Below the pieces are notes generated by a model that saw only the letters and a program-made list of their open reading frames with translations, was not told the origin of the DNA and searched no databases. Shown in pieces: positions 25,265 to 35,196 of a stretch of DNA of 64,000 nucleotides (position 1 is its first letter; the number at the start of each line of letters is the position of its first letter). The translations under genes and the position numbers were made by a program. The DNA lies in the NCBI RefSeq assembly GCF_018343615.1, contig NZ_JAGYPI010000001.1, forward strand, positions 248,001 to 312,000, given 5' to 3'. This DNA comes from Bacillus sp. FJAT-49736 (GTDB lineage: Bacteria > Bacillota > Bacilli > Bacillales > Bacillaceae_C).

Positions 25265-25670
25265 TTTCGATTATGCGGAATTTCAACGATTAGCTGATAA
25301 TATCGCAAAACTTGGAGATAAAGCAGAGCCAGCAATTAATGAATCACTGGCTAAGCATTCAGAAAAGCTGCTAGTGCCAAAGATAACAAACCTTATTCCT
25401 GTTTCTCGAAGTGTCAGGGATAAAGTACATGCCCGGAATAGCCAATGGCAGAAAATCGAAAAAGGCAATTTAGAGATAACAATCAAATCAGCCGGAGGAG
25501 CTGCCAATAAAAAAGGTTCCTATGGATACCTTGTCTTTCCGAATGAAGGTAGAGGTCCAAGAAACCATATAGAACAGCGATTCATGGAAAAAGGTCTAGA
25601 AGCAGGCATTCCAGAAGTCGTGGATGGAATACAAGTAGATTTAATTAAGAAGATTGAGGAGGAAATATAA
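25248..25670 (+). CDS. HK97 gp10-like tail component
   Basis: 140 residues. Helical start (FDYAEFQRLADNIAKLGDKA), VPVSR-like region and GYLVFPNEGRGPRNHIEQRF, typical of HK97 gp10/SPP1 gp17 tail-terminator or completion proteins. It overlaps the major tail protein start by one base. Confidence 0.82.
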   Translation: MSVEYDFDYAEFQRLADNIAKLGDKAEPAINESLAKHSEKLLVPKITNLIPVSRSVRDKVHARNSQWQKIEKGNLEITIKSAGGAANKKGSYGYLVFPNEGRGPRNHIEQRFMEKGLEAGIPEVVDGIQVDLIKKIEEEI

Positions 25671-26245
25671 TGCCAGAAACTATCATTACTGAATTTGATG
25701 CGGTTAGCATTAAAAATCCTTATATAAAATTCGCTGGTGATACTGAAGCAGTATCTTTTGGTGGGATTGGGAAAGTTGATGGTGAAACAGAACTATCGGA
25801 AATCGTTAAGAAAGTCGAAGGGGTAGAAGTTAAAAAGAAAACTACCTTGCAAAAAATGACTTTGAAGTTAAGTGCCCACGTTCCTATTGCTCCTATGAGG
25901 AAGATATTTGGTCTATCTAATGAAAATTTAAAGCCAGGTGTCTATGCATACGGATCTGATAGCAAAACGAAATCGTTCACACTTACTGCGGATGTTATTG
26001 ATGAATTTGAAGATATCACTAAATTAATTGCCTTTCCAAACTGTTCATCTTCCACAGGACTTACATTATCTATTGAAAATGGAGCATCCGAAGTGGCGGA
26101 GCTGCAATTGGAATTCACTGCTATGATTGATGTCAATAAAAAATGCTACTATGAAGCAATTGTAGATGAACTGGAAGATCCATTAATTGCAGAGACCTGG
26201 AGAAAGAACTTCAATCATGACTTAGTAGCAATCGCTACACCATAA
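25670..26245 (+). CDS. major tail tube protein
   Basis: 191 residues, beta-rich, with GEVEL-like repeats (GGIGKVDGETELSEIVKKVE) and KSFTLTADVIDEFED. It is the size and position of siphovirus tail tube proteins, between gp10-like and the tail chaperones. A terminator follows at once, as expected for a gene expressed in excess. Confidence 0.82.
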   Translation: MPETIITEFDAVSIKNPYIKFAGDTEAVSFGGIGKVDGETELSEIVKKVEGVEVKKKTTLQKMTLKLSAHVPIAPMRKIFGLSNENLKPGVYAYGSDSKTKSFTLTADVIDEFEDITKLIAFPNCSSSTGLTLSIENGASEVAELQLEFTAMIDVNKKCYYEAIVDELEDPLIAETWRKNFNHDLVAIATP

Positions 26246-26247
26246 GA

Positions 26248-26276
26248 GGACCTACTTTTTAGTAGGTTCTTTTTTA
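26248..26276 (+). terminator. terminator after the major tail protein
   Basis: ACCTACT / AGTAGGT arms with a TTTT loop, followed by TCTTTTTT. It would attenuate readthrough into the low-level chaperone gene. Confidence 0.75.
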
Positions 26277-26297
26277 TATTTTTGGGAGGTTAGAAAC

Positions 26298-26762
26298 GTG
26301 AAAAAAATACACTCTATTATTTTGAAAGAAATCGAATTTAAAGAAACGGATGATGGATTCGAGGAAGTTGTCAAAAACGAAAAGAAATATCCAGTCTATT
26401 TAACGAATCATGCATTAAGGCGAGGTCGTGATCAGGGCATTGTTGACTCAAGCCTGCTATCGGATTTATTGGAAATTGAGAAGGGCTTCAATGGTAAAAA
26501 GCAAGAGGATGCAGCTCGGGCCGTAATTAACGGTTTATCAGAAGAAAAGATGTTAAATGTGATTTATTTAGCCTTTTTAGGCGCTAATCCAAATAGCGAA
26601 TATACATTTGATGATTTTTTACTGCGCTACCATGGCGACTATAGTGAGATCATGACTCTTTACATTAATATTGTTTCCTCATCAATTTCAAGCAACAACA
26701 ACAGATTTGCTAAAGCACTTCAAGACTCTACAAAGGCGCCGTCCAGTAAAGAAAAAAAGTAA
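26298..26762 (+). CDS. tail assembly chaperone gpG
   Basis: 154 residues with LTNHALRRGRDQGIVDSSLL and YTFDDFLLRYHGD. It binds the tape measure during tail assembly. The last three codons contain a canonical slippery heptamer A AAA AAG (26753-26759) directly before the TAA stop, which allows a -1 shift to make the longer gpGT form. Confidence 0.85.
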   Translation: MKKIHSIILKEIEFKETDDGFEEVVKNEKKYPVYLTNHALRRGRDQGIVDSSLLSDLLEIEKGFNGKKQEDAARAVINGLSEEKMLNVIYLAFLGANPNSEYTFDDFLLRYHGDYSEIMTLYINIVSSSISSNNNRFAKALQDSTKAPSSKEKK

Positions 26763-26932
26763 AGACTCCACAGCTCACATTTGAGTGTGTGGAAGATAAA
26801 TACGTTTGGTTTGTAGTTGGTCAGGGAATGGATTCCGACTTTTTTTGGCACGAGCCAATAGCTAATGTGGAAAGAGTATTTGAAGGTGCTGTTTCCCTCA
26901 AAGGGTGGATGAACAATCCTAAAACTGTGTAG
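26759..26932 (+). CDS. gpT extension made by -1 ribosomal frameshift (gpGT)
   Basis: This frame has no start codon of its own. Read in the -1 frame from the AAG at 26757, it gives VKTPQLTFECVEDKYVWFVV and ends at TAG 26932, adding 57 residues to gpG (211 residues in total). Gly-Gln-Gly-Met, Trp and Phe-rich motifs resemble known gpT domains. Its position before the tape measure gene and the A AAA AAG site support programmed frameshifting. Confidence 0.85.
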   Translation, partial: VKTPQLTFECVEDKYVWFVVGQGMDSDFFWHEPIANVERVFEGAVSLKGWMNNPKTV

Positions 26933-26948
26933 AAAAGAGGTGAAATAA

Positions 26949-29900
26949 TTGGCTAAAAAAGACGAAGTACAAATAAAAGTTAGTGTCTTTAATCAAAACT
27001 TTAATAAATCCATGAAAAGCATGAAGGACGATACCAGCAAGCTAAACCGTGAGTTTAAGCTTCAAAGTGAACAAATGAAGCTTACTGCTACCGATTCCGA
27101 AAAACTTGCTGCTAAAGTGGATTTTTTAAGTAAAAAACACGAACTGGCTAAACAAAAAGTTGCGGAGACAGAAAAGCAGTATGAAGCTGTAAAATCTCAA
27201 TTTGGTGAAAACTCAAAAGCAGCCGAAGATATGGCTAAAAAATTGACTAGTGCTCAAATTGAAGAACAGCAACTTTCTAATAGTGTTCAAGAGACAGTAA
27301 CAAGTTTAAACCGAGCAGAAGAAGCAGAAAAGCAACGTACAAGTGAATCTGCAAAGGCAGCACAAAAGCTAGAAGAATTAAGCGGTAAGGAAGATCAGCT
27401 TAATAATTCTACAGAAAAGTTGAATGCAGAGTACGATCTTCAAGTGGCCAAGTTAGGCGATAGTGCATCCGAGGCAGATAAGCTTAAATTAAAAGTAGAA
27501 AATTTAAGTCAGCAGCATGAACTGGCTGGGGAAAAGGTTCAGAACCTAGAACAACAACTAGAACAAGCTAAAAAGCAATATGGTGAAAATTCTGCAGAGG
27601 TTCAGCAATTAGAAAAACGTTTGATCGAGGCAAAAACAGAAGAACAAGAACTTGCGAATCAAATCAATTCAACGAATAAGGAATTGAAAAATCAAACGGA
27701 TGTTGCACGCAAAACAGGTGAAAAACTTCAAGAAATTGGGGATAAGACTAAGGATATAGGAAAGAAAATGACTGTTGGTGTCACAGCTCCTATTCTTGGT
27801 GTCGGTGCAGCTGCATTTGCCGCATCTAAAAGCTATAATGATGCTTTTAATACAGTTATTAAAAAGACTGGTGCCACAGGTAAGGCAGCAGATGATTTAG
27901 AAAAAAGTTTTAAGAATGTAGCCGTCAACGGTCCTGATTCTCTTGAGGACGTTGGCCAAGCTGTAGGTGAAGTTAATACTCAATTTGGATTTACTGGACC
28001 TCTACTTGAAAATATCTCAGATTTAATGCTTCAATTCGCCACTATTAATGGTCAAGATGTAACTTCCACATCCATAGCAGCTAAAAAAGCAATTGAAGCA
28101 TATGGTTTAAGTAATAAGGACCTTGAATCCGTGCTCGATGCAGTAACTAAGACAGCACAAGATACAGGACAAGCTACAAGTGACTTATTTGATAAGGCAG
28201 TTAAAGGTGCTCCACAGATTAAGGCATTAGGATTAACATTTGCAGAAGGTACTGCATTAATTGGTAGATTTGAACAGTCCGGTGTAGATTCTGCGGCTGC
28301 TCTTTCATCAATGGCTAAGGCACAGGGTGTATTTGCAAAACAAGGTAAAACACTTCAACAAGGTTTAGGTGAAACTATTAGTAAGATAACAGGTGCTAAG
28401 TCAGAGACAGAGGCACTCACAATAGCATCTAGTATTTTCGGTGCCAAAGCAGCACCTCGAATGGTAGATGCCATTCAGCGCGGCACTTTTAGCCTAAAAG
28501 ATTTAGAGAAAGCTAGTTCTGATGCAAAAGGAGCAGTTAGGCAAACATTTAATGATACTCTAAAGCCTACTGATCAAGCTGCACAAGCAATGAATAGTGT
28601 AAAAATAGCACTTGCAGAAATTGGTAACGCTATACAGGTAGCTTTACTCCCTTTTTTGCAAAAAGCTACTGTGGTATTAAAGGAAGTTGCTGAATGGTTT
28701 GGTAATTTAAGTCCACATATGAAGCAGGTTATTATTGTGGTTGCTGGTGTAGCAGCTGCCATAGGACCTTTGATAGTCATTATAGGAACGTTAATATCAT
28801 CAATTAGTACCATTATCGGAGTCATTGCTCCAGTAATTGGTGCAATTGCAGAAGCAGGTGGAGTCATAGCATTATTAACCAATCCTATAACATTAGTTAT
28901 TGCTGCTATTGCTGGATTAGTTGCTATTTTCGTAACTTTATATAAAAAGAATGAGGAATTCAGAAATGTTGTTCAGAAGATATGGGAGAGCATCAAAAAT
29001 GCCTTTAAAGTAGCTCTTGATTTTATAATGAAAATTGTTAAATCAGTCATGACAGATGTTATGGCTTTTTTTGGTTCTATCTTGTCTAAAATAAAGGCAT
29101 TTTGGAAAGAAAATGGCGATCAAATCAAATCGATTGTTAAAAGCTTTATGAATACAATCGGGACAATCATTAAAAGCGTTATGGGTATTATTAAAGGCAT
29201 TTTTGAAGTAGTGTGGCCGATTATCTCAGGTGTTGTTAAGATTGCCTGGGGATTAATTAAAACGGTTGTTAAGACAGGTATTGATTTGGTACTTGGAATT
29301 ATCCAGACAGTGCTAAAAATCCTCAAAGGCGATTGGAAAGGTGCTTGGGAAACGATTAAACAAACAGTCGTGAATATTTGGAACAACATCAAGGACTTTT
29401 TCAAGAATGTAAAGCTATTCCAAATCGGTAAAGACATCATTAATGGTCTGATTAAAGGTATTAGCTCCATGGCAAAAGCAGTGTGGGGTGCCATAAAATC
29501 TATTGCTGGCGGAGTTACCAAGACAATTAAAAATGTTCTTGGAATCCATTCTCCATCTCGAGTCACTACAGATCTCGGTGAACATACTGGACAGGGTTTT
29601 GCTAATGGTATTTCTAACAAGAAAAAAACAGTTGAAAAATCAGCTAAATCCTTAGCAACTACAGCCCAAAAAGCCTTTTCTAATGCTATGGATGGCGCGT
29701 CTTATAAATTCAAGATGGGGAAAATTGACTCAGCTCAATATATTTCAGAACTACGTAAAATTCGTTCTGAATATGCAATAGCTCCTGACCAGGTAAGAAA
29801 AGTTAACCTTCAAATAAAAACAGTTCAAGATAAACATGAGAAAGAACTTCAAGCAATTCAGAAAAAGACTTTTGATGCTGCATTGAAACAAATTAAGGAT

Positions 29901-31211
29901 AAAGCTGCAGCCGGGAAAACATCTTATCAACAAGAATTAGCGGAATTGCAAGCGTTGGCTGGACTTTACAAAAAGAACTCCAAGGAACGCTTGCAAATCG
30001 AAAAAGAAATAAAAGCAACAAAAGATAAGCTGTTAAAAGAACAGTTTGATAAAGAGAAAGAAGTCATTAAAAACAAAAAAGACCTTAACCAATTGTCTCT
30101 TACGGATGAGCTTAAACTCTATGAGAAATATTTAATTGAATACAAGAAAGGCTCAGAGCAAAGAAATTATTGGGAACAACAGGTTTTTGATGTGAAAAAG
30201 CGTATTAACGATCAACTTATTTCTATTAACAATGAGTATGTGCAAAAAATCCAAGATGCGAATCAAAAACTTATTGATGGTGAAAAAGCGTTAAATGATG
30301 AATATCAAAAAGCATTGGATGATAGACGACAATCATTGTATTCTTTTGCAGGAATCTTTGATGAAATAAAAGATAAATCCGACGTTACCGGAGAGCAATT
30401 GCTTCAGAATCTCCAGGATCAAGTAACCACATTCGCGAATTGGGCTGCGAATATGAAGTCACTATCCGGCAAAGGAATATTAGATATAGGGTTGATTGAT
30501 GAATTACAGACAATGGGTCCGAAAGCAGCAGCTGAGATTGCAGCACTAAGTAACTTAACGGATGAACAACTCGCGCAATATAACGAACTTTGGAAAGCTA
30601 AAAATGAATTGGCGCGTCAACAGGCTACAGAAGAACTAGAAGGAATGAAAGCTGATACGCAGAAAAAAATAGAAGATTTGCGAGCAGAAACAAAAAAACA
30701 ACTGGATCAGTATCAAAAAGAATGGGATGCAAAAATAACAGAGATTTCGAAAGGTACTAAAAAAGAATTCAATGCAATGACCGCGTCTATGCCGGCAATC
30801 GGGAAAAATACAATCCAAGGACTTATGGACGGTATGTCATCTATGACAGGACCATTACTTGCTCAAGCTCAATCTATAGCTGATTCTATCTCTAGCACCA
30901 TTAAAAAAGCATTAGATATTCATTCTCCATCAAGAGAAGCACAGTGGATTGGTGAAATGTTTGGTGCCGGATTGGTAAACGGATTAAAAAGTTCTATTAA
31001 CTCAGTTAATGCTATGTCTGAGCAAATTGCGGCTGCTATAACTCCAAAAATGTTAAATGTAAATGTTGCAGCCACTTCCGTTGGTAATGGAGGAATTCCT
31101 AAATTAGAGCAAAATATCACGATTAATAGTCCAAGGGCATTATCTCCAGCTGAAACAGGTCGACAAAATAGATTAGCGTTACAACAATTCGGTTTTCAAT
31201 TTAGGAGGTGA
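26949..31211 (+). CDS. tail tape measure protein
   Basis: A 1420-residue protein started at TTG after AAAGAGGTG. Long coiled coils occupy residues ~1-260; a TP901-type core follows (~285-600); several hydrophobic segments lie at ~590-665; further coiled coil at ~950-1300. The motif IHSPSR...GE..G.G..NG occurs twice (~866 and ~1325), suggesting an internal duplication. Its length sets the tail length; at ~1.5 angstrom per residue, about 210 nm is expected (inference). Confidence 0.93.
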   Translation: MAKKDEVQIKVSVFNQNFNKSMKSMKDDTSKLNREFKLQSEQMKLTATDSEKLAAKVDFLSKKHELAKQKVAETEKQYEAVKSQFGENSKAAEDMAKKLTSAQIEEQQLSNSVQETVTSLNRAEEAEKQRTSESAKAAQKLEELSGKEDQLNNSTEKLNAEYDLQVAKLGDSASEADKLKLKVENLSQQHELAGEKVQNLEQQLEQAKKQYGENSAEVQQLEKRLIEAKTEEQELANQINSTNKELKNQTDVARKTGEKLQEIGDKTKDIGKKMTVGVTAPILGVGAAAFAASKSYNDAFNTVIKKTGATGKAADDLEKSFKNVAVNGPDSLEDVGQAVGEVNTQFGFTGPLLENISDLMLQFATINGQDVTSTSIAAKKAIEAYGLSNKDLESVLDAVTKTAQDTGQATSDLFDKAVKGAPQIKALGLTFAEGTALIGRFEQSGVDSAAALSSMAKAQGVFAKQGKTLQQGLGETISKITGAKSETEALTIASSIFGAKAAPRMVDAIQRGTFSLKDLEKASSDAKGAVRQTFNDTLKPTDQAAQAMNSVKIALAEIGNAIQVALLPFLQKATVVLKEVAEWFGNLSPHMKQVIIVVAGVAAAIGPLIVIIGTLISSISTIIGVIAPVIGAIAEAGGVIALLTNPITLVIAAIAGLVAIFVTLYKKNEEFRNVVQKIWESIKNAFKVALDFIMKIVKSVMTDVMAFFGSILSKIKAFWKENGDQIKSIVKSFMNTIGTIIKSVMGIIKGIFEVVWPIISGVVKIAWGLIKTVVKTGIDLVLGIIQTVLKILKGDWKGAWETIKQTVVNIWNNIKDFFKNVKLFQIGKDIINGLIKGISSMAKAVWGAIKSIAGGVTKTIKNVLGIHSPSRVTTDLGEHTGQGFANGISNKKKTVEKSAKSLATTAQKAFSNAMDGASYKFKMGKIDSAQYISELRKIRSEYAIAPDQVRKVNLQIKTVQDKHEKELQAIQKKTFDAALKQIKDKAAAGKTSYQQELAELQALAGLYKKNSKERLQIEKEIKATKDKLLKEQFDKEKEVIKNKKDLNQLSLTDELKLYEKYLIEYKKGSEQRNYWEQQVFDVKKRINDQLISINNEYVQKIQDANQKLIDGEKALNDEYQKALDDRRQSLYSFAGIFDEIKDKSDVTGEQLLQNLQDQVTTFANWAANMKSLSGKGILDIGLIDELQTMGPKAAAEIAALSNLTDEQLAQYNELWKAKNELARQQATEELEGMKADTQKKIEDLRAETKKQLDQYQKEWDAKITEISKGTKKEFNAMTASMPAIGKNTIQGLMDGMSSMTGPLLAQAQSIADSISSTIKKALDIHSPSREAQWIGEMFGAGLVNGLKSSINSVNAMSEQIAAAITPKMLNVNVAATSVGNGGIPKLEQNITINSPRALSPAETGRQNRLALQQFGFQFRR

Positions 31212-31215
31212 GCGA

Positions 31216-32109
31216 ATGCGTACCAAGGAAATTGTTTGTACTAATCAAAATGGGGACAGTTTGCTCATTTCTCCTAACAGCATTTATAAAATTCAGGATG
31301 ATATTGATACAACAGGAGTAAAAGCAAACACTACCTATGTTACAAATTATAGAATCCAAGGGGCAACTGCCGTATCGTCACGATTAGAACAACGGGATCT
31401 CTCCTTAACATTTTTCATCGATGTGGAAGGAATGGATGAGGATTGGATTCAAGAACGCAGGGATGAAGTATTTAGAGTTTTTAATCCGATTTACAACCCG
31501 ATAAAGGTATTGATAAAAACTGTTAATCGGTCTTTTTTTATTGATGCCCATGTGGAATTAACACCATCTATTAATCCGGATCCATCTAGTATGAATGAAT
31601 CTTGGCATGATGTGCTAGTACAATTAAGCGCTGGTAATCCATTCTTCTTAGATTCAGAGAAACGAAAAGTAGAAATTGCTACCTGGCTTCCGATGCTCGA
31701 ATTTCCACTTGAAATTAGTTCAGATGGAAGCGAAATTGGACAGCGTTCCCCTTCATTGATTGTGAATGTTTTGAATGAGGGACAAGTAGAAACTGGAATG
31801 ACGATTCAATTCAAAGCACTAGGTACCGTCATTAACCCATCGTTGTTCAACGTGAACACACGAGAATATTTCAAAATAAATAAAACCATGACAGCCGGTG
31901 AAGTCATTACGGTAAATACCTACCAAGGAAAGAAACGCTTGGAATCAAGGTTAAATGGAATCACAACCAATATCTTTAACTTTATGGATTATCGAAGCAA
32001 GTTTATGCAATTAGAAGTGGGAGATAATCTGTTTCGTTATGATGCTGACAGTAATGTGGAAAATTTAGAAGTGTCCATTTACTTCACTCCACAATATTTG
32101 GGGGTGTAG
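31216..32109 (+). CDS. distal tail protein (Dit-like)
   Basis: 297 residues with an N-terminal Sipho_tail domain (IYKIQDDIDTTGVKANTTYV, then RDLSLTFFIDVEGMDEDW) and a C-terminal beta-sandwich. It forms the hub linking the tail tube to the tail tip. GAGGTGAGCG precedes the ATG. Confidence 0.85.
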   Translation: MRTKEIVCTNQNGDSLLISPNSIYKIQDDIDTTGVKANTTYVTNYRIQGATAVSSRLEQRDLSLTFFIDVEGMDEDWIQERRDEVFRVFNPIYNPIKVLIKTVNRSFFIDAHVELTPSINPDPSSMNESWHDVLVQLSAGNPFFLDSEKRKVEIATWLPMLEFPLEISSDGSEIGQRSPSLIVNVLNEGQVETGMTIQFKALGTVINPSLFNVNTREYFKINKTMTAGEVITVNTYQGKKRLESRLNGITTNIFNFMDYRSKFMQLEVGDNLFRYDADSNVENLEVSIYFTPQYLGV

Positions 32110-32110
32110 C

Positions 32111-33223
32111 ATGAATATATTTGTTTTTAATAATAAGTTTGAAATGCAAGGAATTGTGGACACTTTTGGTTCTCTTATTTGGCATCGTGAATATTATAAG
32201 ACTGGAACATTTGAACTTCATTTAGATGTTCCAAAAGAAAATAAAGATGCATTATCACTTATTTTTCTACTTCGCAAAGGCAATGTGCTAGCTAAAGAAA
32301 ATAGTATGGAAGAAGCCGGATATATTGAGGATATCAAACTGGATGACGAAAATGCAGAGAAATTAGTTGTCACAGGCTATTTTATTCAAAATATTATCTC
32401 TCATAAAATTGTGTGGAGGCAGCAAAGTAGCACAGGAACAGTTGAAGAAGTAATGAAATATTTTATCGATAAAAACTGTATTAATCCAGTAGATCCAAAC
32501 CGAATAACTCCTCATTTAGTTTTATCAAATAACAGAGGGATATCTAAATTGGCGAATGAAATAAGCACCAATGACAATCTTGGTGAACTTATAGAGAACT
32601 TAGCAGTTAAGTATGATGTTGGATGGCGAGTGATTTTTGATTTACTTAATAAAGAATATATTTTTGATATATTTGAAGGTATAGATCGTTCCATTAATCA
32701 GTCTGTGAATCCACAGGCTGTTTTTTCATTGGAATTTGAAAATGTTATAAAGCAAACCTATACAGATAGCGACAATAATCTTAAAAATGTGGCTCTAATA
32801 TGGGGAGAAAATCAAAAAGAAGTTGTGGTTAATAATAATATTTCTGGATTTGAACGTAGAGAAATATTTGTTGATTCTCAGTCATTATCCAAAACTATTA
32901 AAAATGATGATGGTACGGAAAAGACTTTAACGGATACAGAGTACCAGGAACTTCTTGTAGAGCAAGGAAACAGTAAACTAGCTGAAACTCAAAGAATATT
33001 AACCTTTGAAGCCGATGTTTCGGTGACTTCCAATCTTAAATACAAAGAAGACTTTGATCTGGGTGATATTGTCACCATAAAAAATGAACGTTGGGGAGTG
33101 CTTTTAAATACACGAATCACCACGGTAGAGGAAGTTTACGAGAATGATACTCTTGATATACGTGTCAATTTCGGAAGTAATATTCCAACGTTAATCGATA
33201 AAATAAAACAAAGAACGAGGTGA
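32111..33223 (+). CDS. ReqiPepy6 Gp37-like tail-tip protein
   Basis: 370 residues starting MNIFVFNNKFEMQGIVDTFG, with FHLDVP-like and YIEDIKLDDENAEKLVVTGY motifs of the Gp37-like siphovirus family. It occupies the tail-associated (Tal/baseplate hub) position. No peptidoglycan hydrolase domain is seen. Confidence 0.82.
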   Translation: MNIFVFNNKFEMQGIVDTFGSLIWHREYYKTGTFELHLDVPKENKDALSLIFLLRKGNVLAKENSMEEAGYIEDIKLDDENAEKLVVTGYFIQNIISHKIVWRQQSSTGTVEEVMKYFIDKNCINPVDPNRITPHLVLSNNRGISKLANEISTNDNLGELIENLAVKYDVGWRVIFDLLNKEYIFDIFEGIDRSINQSVNPQAVFSLEFENVIKQTYTDSDNNLKNVALIWGENQKEVVVNNNISGFERREIFVDSQSLSKTIKNDDGTEKTLTDTEYQELLVEQGNSKLAETQRILTFEADVSVTSNLKYKEDFDLGDIVTIKNERWGVLLNTRITTVEEVYENDTLDIRVNFGSNIPTLIDKIKQRTR

Positions 33224-33227
33224 GATA

Positions 33228-34673
33228 GTGGAATTTTACAGCTTTTTTAATAGTGTTGGTGGAGATAGGAAGTATAAAGCTGATGATTGGGCACGTTATT
33301 TTAGCAAATTTATCACAAACGGTGTATTTCCCAATATAGCATCTAATCTTCAAGTTATTGCTGACGGTACAAACATGACCATTAAATTAAAGCCAGGAGC
33401 TGCATGGATTAATGGTTATATGTACGAGAACACATCTGATTTAGTTTTACCTATAGATGTAGCTGACGGACTTCTAAACCGCATAGATCGAGTTGTAATC
33501 CAATTAAGTTATTCAGAACGGTTAATCCGTGCAGTAGTTAAAAAAGGGGCATTTTTGAGCTCTCCTGTGGCTCCTACGTTGCAAAGAGATGCAGATATGT
33601 TCGAGTTGGGAATTGCAGATATTTATGTTGGAAAAGGTATTACCTCTGTCACTCAATCTATCATTACTGATTTGCGATTAAACACTAGTCTCTGTGGGAT
33701 GGTTGCCAGTCTAGCTCAACCTGATACAACTGCTATATTCAATCAATATAAAGATTGGTTCGACCGTATTTCCAAAATGCACGAAGATGAAGCGCAACTC
33801 TATTTTCTAGCATTTAAAAATAAATTGGATTTGGATGAACAAGAATTTAATTCATGGTTTGATTCCATAAAAGGAAAACTTGATGGGGATGTTGCTGCTA
33901 AATTAGCCGGTGATCTTGCTTCTCTAGAAAATGATGTTACGGCACATAAGGCAGATTATGTAAAGCATCCAGGAACAGGTACAACAACAAATATAAAAAA
34001 CGTCTATTACGTTACATTAAATCCTGCACCACCTAACGGATACGAAGATAAACTTGGACTTGTAATTACTATTAATGCTAATTCCACAGGTCCTGCTACG
34101 TTAAATTTGAATGAGTTGGGAGCAAAACCAATCCTTAAATCCAATGGAAATCAAGTGAACAATTTAAAAGCCAATGGTGTTTATACAGTCCGTTATAATC
34201 CTTCTGCAGATGGAGGGACAGGGGCTTTTATCTTACAGGGTGAAGGGGCTTCTGGTAATGCCGTTGCGTCTGACCTTCTCTCTGGAAAAACGGCAAGTAC
34301 AGACGCAGGTGATATTACAGGAACTATGCCTAATAATGGTGTATTTAATTTACCTATGGGTGCAATTGTTCCGGCAGGATATTATAGCGGAGGTACTGTT
34401 CCTAGTGGAAAGAAGTGGGCAAGCGGTACTGTAACACCTGCAACTACTGATATAACTGTTACAGGATTAACATTCAAACCATCTATTATTATTATTGCAC
34501 ATCCAGCAAATACTCCTTGGTCTACTTTGTACATTAGTGCTAATCCTACCATATTTTCTATTGGTAATACCACATATAACATCGATGGTACTACGTTTTA
34601 TATTACTAACAGTGGCTTTAAATTAAGAACATATAACAATGGAATAGCATATACTTGGTATGCTTTTGAATAG
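33228..34673 (+). CDS. tail fibre / receptor-binding protein
   Basis: 481 residues from GTG after CGAGGTGAGATA. The N-terminal ~150 residues (YSFFNSVGGDRKYKADDWAR, then KPGAAWINGYMY) match a common Bacillus tail-attachment domain. A short coiled segment follows, then Gly/Thr/Asn-rich beta repeats. The C-terminal ~80 residues, rich in Asn/Thr/Tyr, are the likely receptor-binding tip and would be expected to vary between phages. Confidence 0.8.
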   Translation: MEFYSFFNSVGGDRKYKADDWARYFSKFITNGVFPNIASNLQVIADGTNMTIKLKPGAAWINGYMYENTSDLVLPIDVADGLLNRIDRVVIQLSYSERLIRAVVKKGAFLSSPVAPTLQRDADMFELGIADIYVGKGITSVTQSIITDLRLNTSLCGMVASLAQPDTTAIFNQYKDWFDRISKMHEDEAQLYFLAFKNKLDLDEQEFNSWFDSIKGKLDGDVAAKLAGDLASLENDVTAHKADYVKHPGTGTTTNIKNVYYVTLNPAPPNGYEDKLGLVITINANSTGPATLNLNELGAKPILKSNGNQVNNLKANGVYTVRYNPSADGGTGAFILQGEGASGNAVASDLLSGKTASTDAGDITGTMPNNGVFNLPMGAIVPAGYYSGGTVPSGKKWASGTVTPATTDITVTGLTFKPSIIIIAHPANTPWSTLYISANPTIFSIGNTTYNIDGTTFYITNSGFKLRTYNNGIAYTWYAFE

Positions 34674-34683
34674 GAGGTAAACA

Positions 34684-34971
34684 ATGAAAACATTAGTGAT
34701 ACACGATAACACTGGATATGTACTTTCTACTATTAGTGGAGAGCCTTCACCAAGAGAGCCAATTGGAGTACCATTTTTGTGGGTTGATATTCCAGAAGGA
34801 AAGCGGATAAAAATAACTGATGGAATTGGAGTAGATGTATATGTTACTCCACATAAAGTGATTTTAGAGGACATTCCACCAACGGAAACAGAATTATTAG
34901 GTATCCGAGTGAAACAGCAAGAAGACGCCCTCTTTGAATTAGCTGAATTACTATCGGAGGTGATTGGTTAA
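34684..34971 (+). CDS. small tail-module protein (95 aa)
   Basis: A 95-residue protein with VSTISGEPSPREPIG-like start and a C-terminal helix (LGIRVKQQEDALFELAELLS). It occupies the XkdW/XkdX-like slot after the fibre. It may be a fibre chaperone. The stop overlaps the next start (TAATG). Confidence 0.6.
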   Translation: MKTLVIHDNTGYVLSTISGEPSPREPIGVPFLWVDIPEGKRIKITDGIGVDVYVTPHKVILEDIPPTETELLGIRVKQQEDALFELAELLSEVIG

Positions 34972-35117
34972 TGGCAGTATTATATGCAAATCGAATCATA
35001 GAACAGTCCGGACAAGAAGAAGCGTTCACTATCGACAATGTACCAAATTTGTGGAAAAGCAAGACTTTAACGGAACTAAGTAATCGAGGTTATGACGGAA
35101 ACGGAAATCTGTTGTAA
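34971..35117 (+). CDS. small phage protein (48 aa), CD1375/XkdX-like position
   Basis: A 48-residue ORF beginning MAVLYANRIIEQSGQEEAFT, coupled by TAATG to the previous gene and preceded by CGGAGGTGAT. Its YANRII...IDNVP pattern weakly resembles small proteins between tail fibre and holin genes. Function unknown. Confidence 0.55.
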   Translation: MAVLYANRIIEQSGQEEAFTIDNVPNLWKSKTLTELSNRGYDGNGNLL

Positions 35118-35146
35118 ATGAACATCAGGAAGATTATGCGACACAA

Positions 35147-35175
35147 ACACCACTGAAAAGTAGGTGTATTTTTTT
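35147..35175 (+). terminator. terminator after the tail module
   Basis: ACACCACT / AGTAGGTGT stem (one bulge) with GAAA loop, followed by ATTTTTTTA. Confidence 0.65.
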
Positions 35176-35196
35176 ATGGAAAAAGGTGGTCTAATA

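Noticed and set aside
26763-26932. Independent small gene after gpG
   Set aside because: The frame has no suitable start and continues gpG exactly through a canonical slip site, so it is the gpGT extension.
28574-28882. 102-codon reverse ORF inside the tape measure gene
   Set aside because: Shadow of a hydrophobic coding stretch; no ribosome site and no family pattern.
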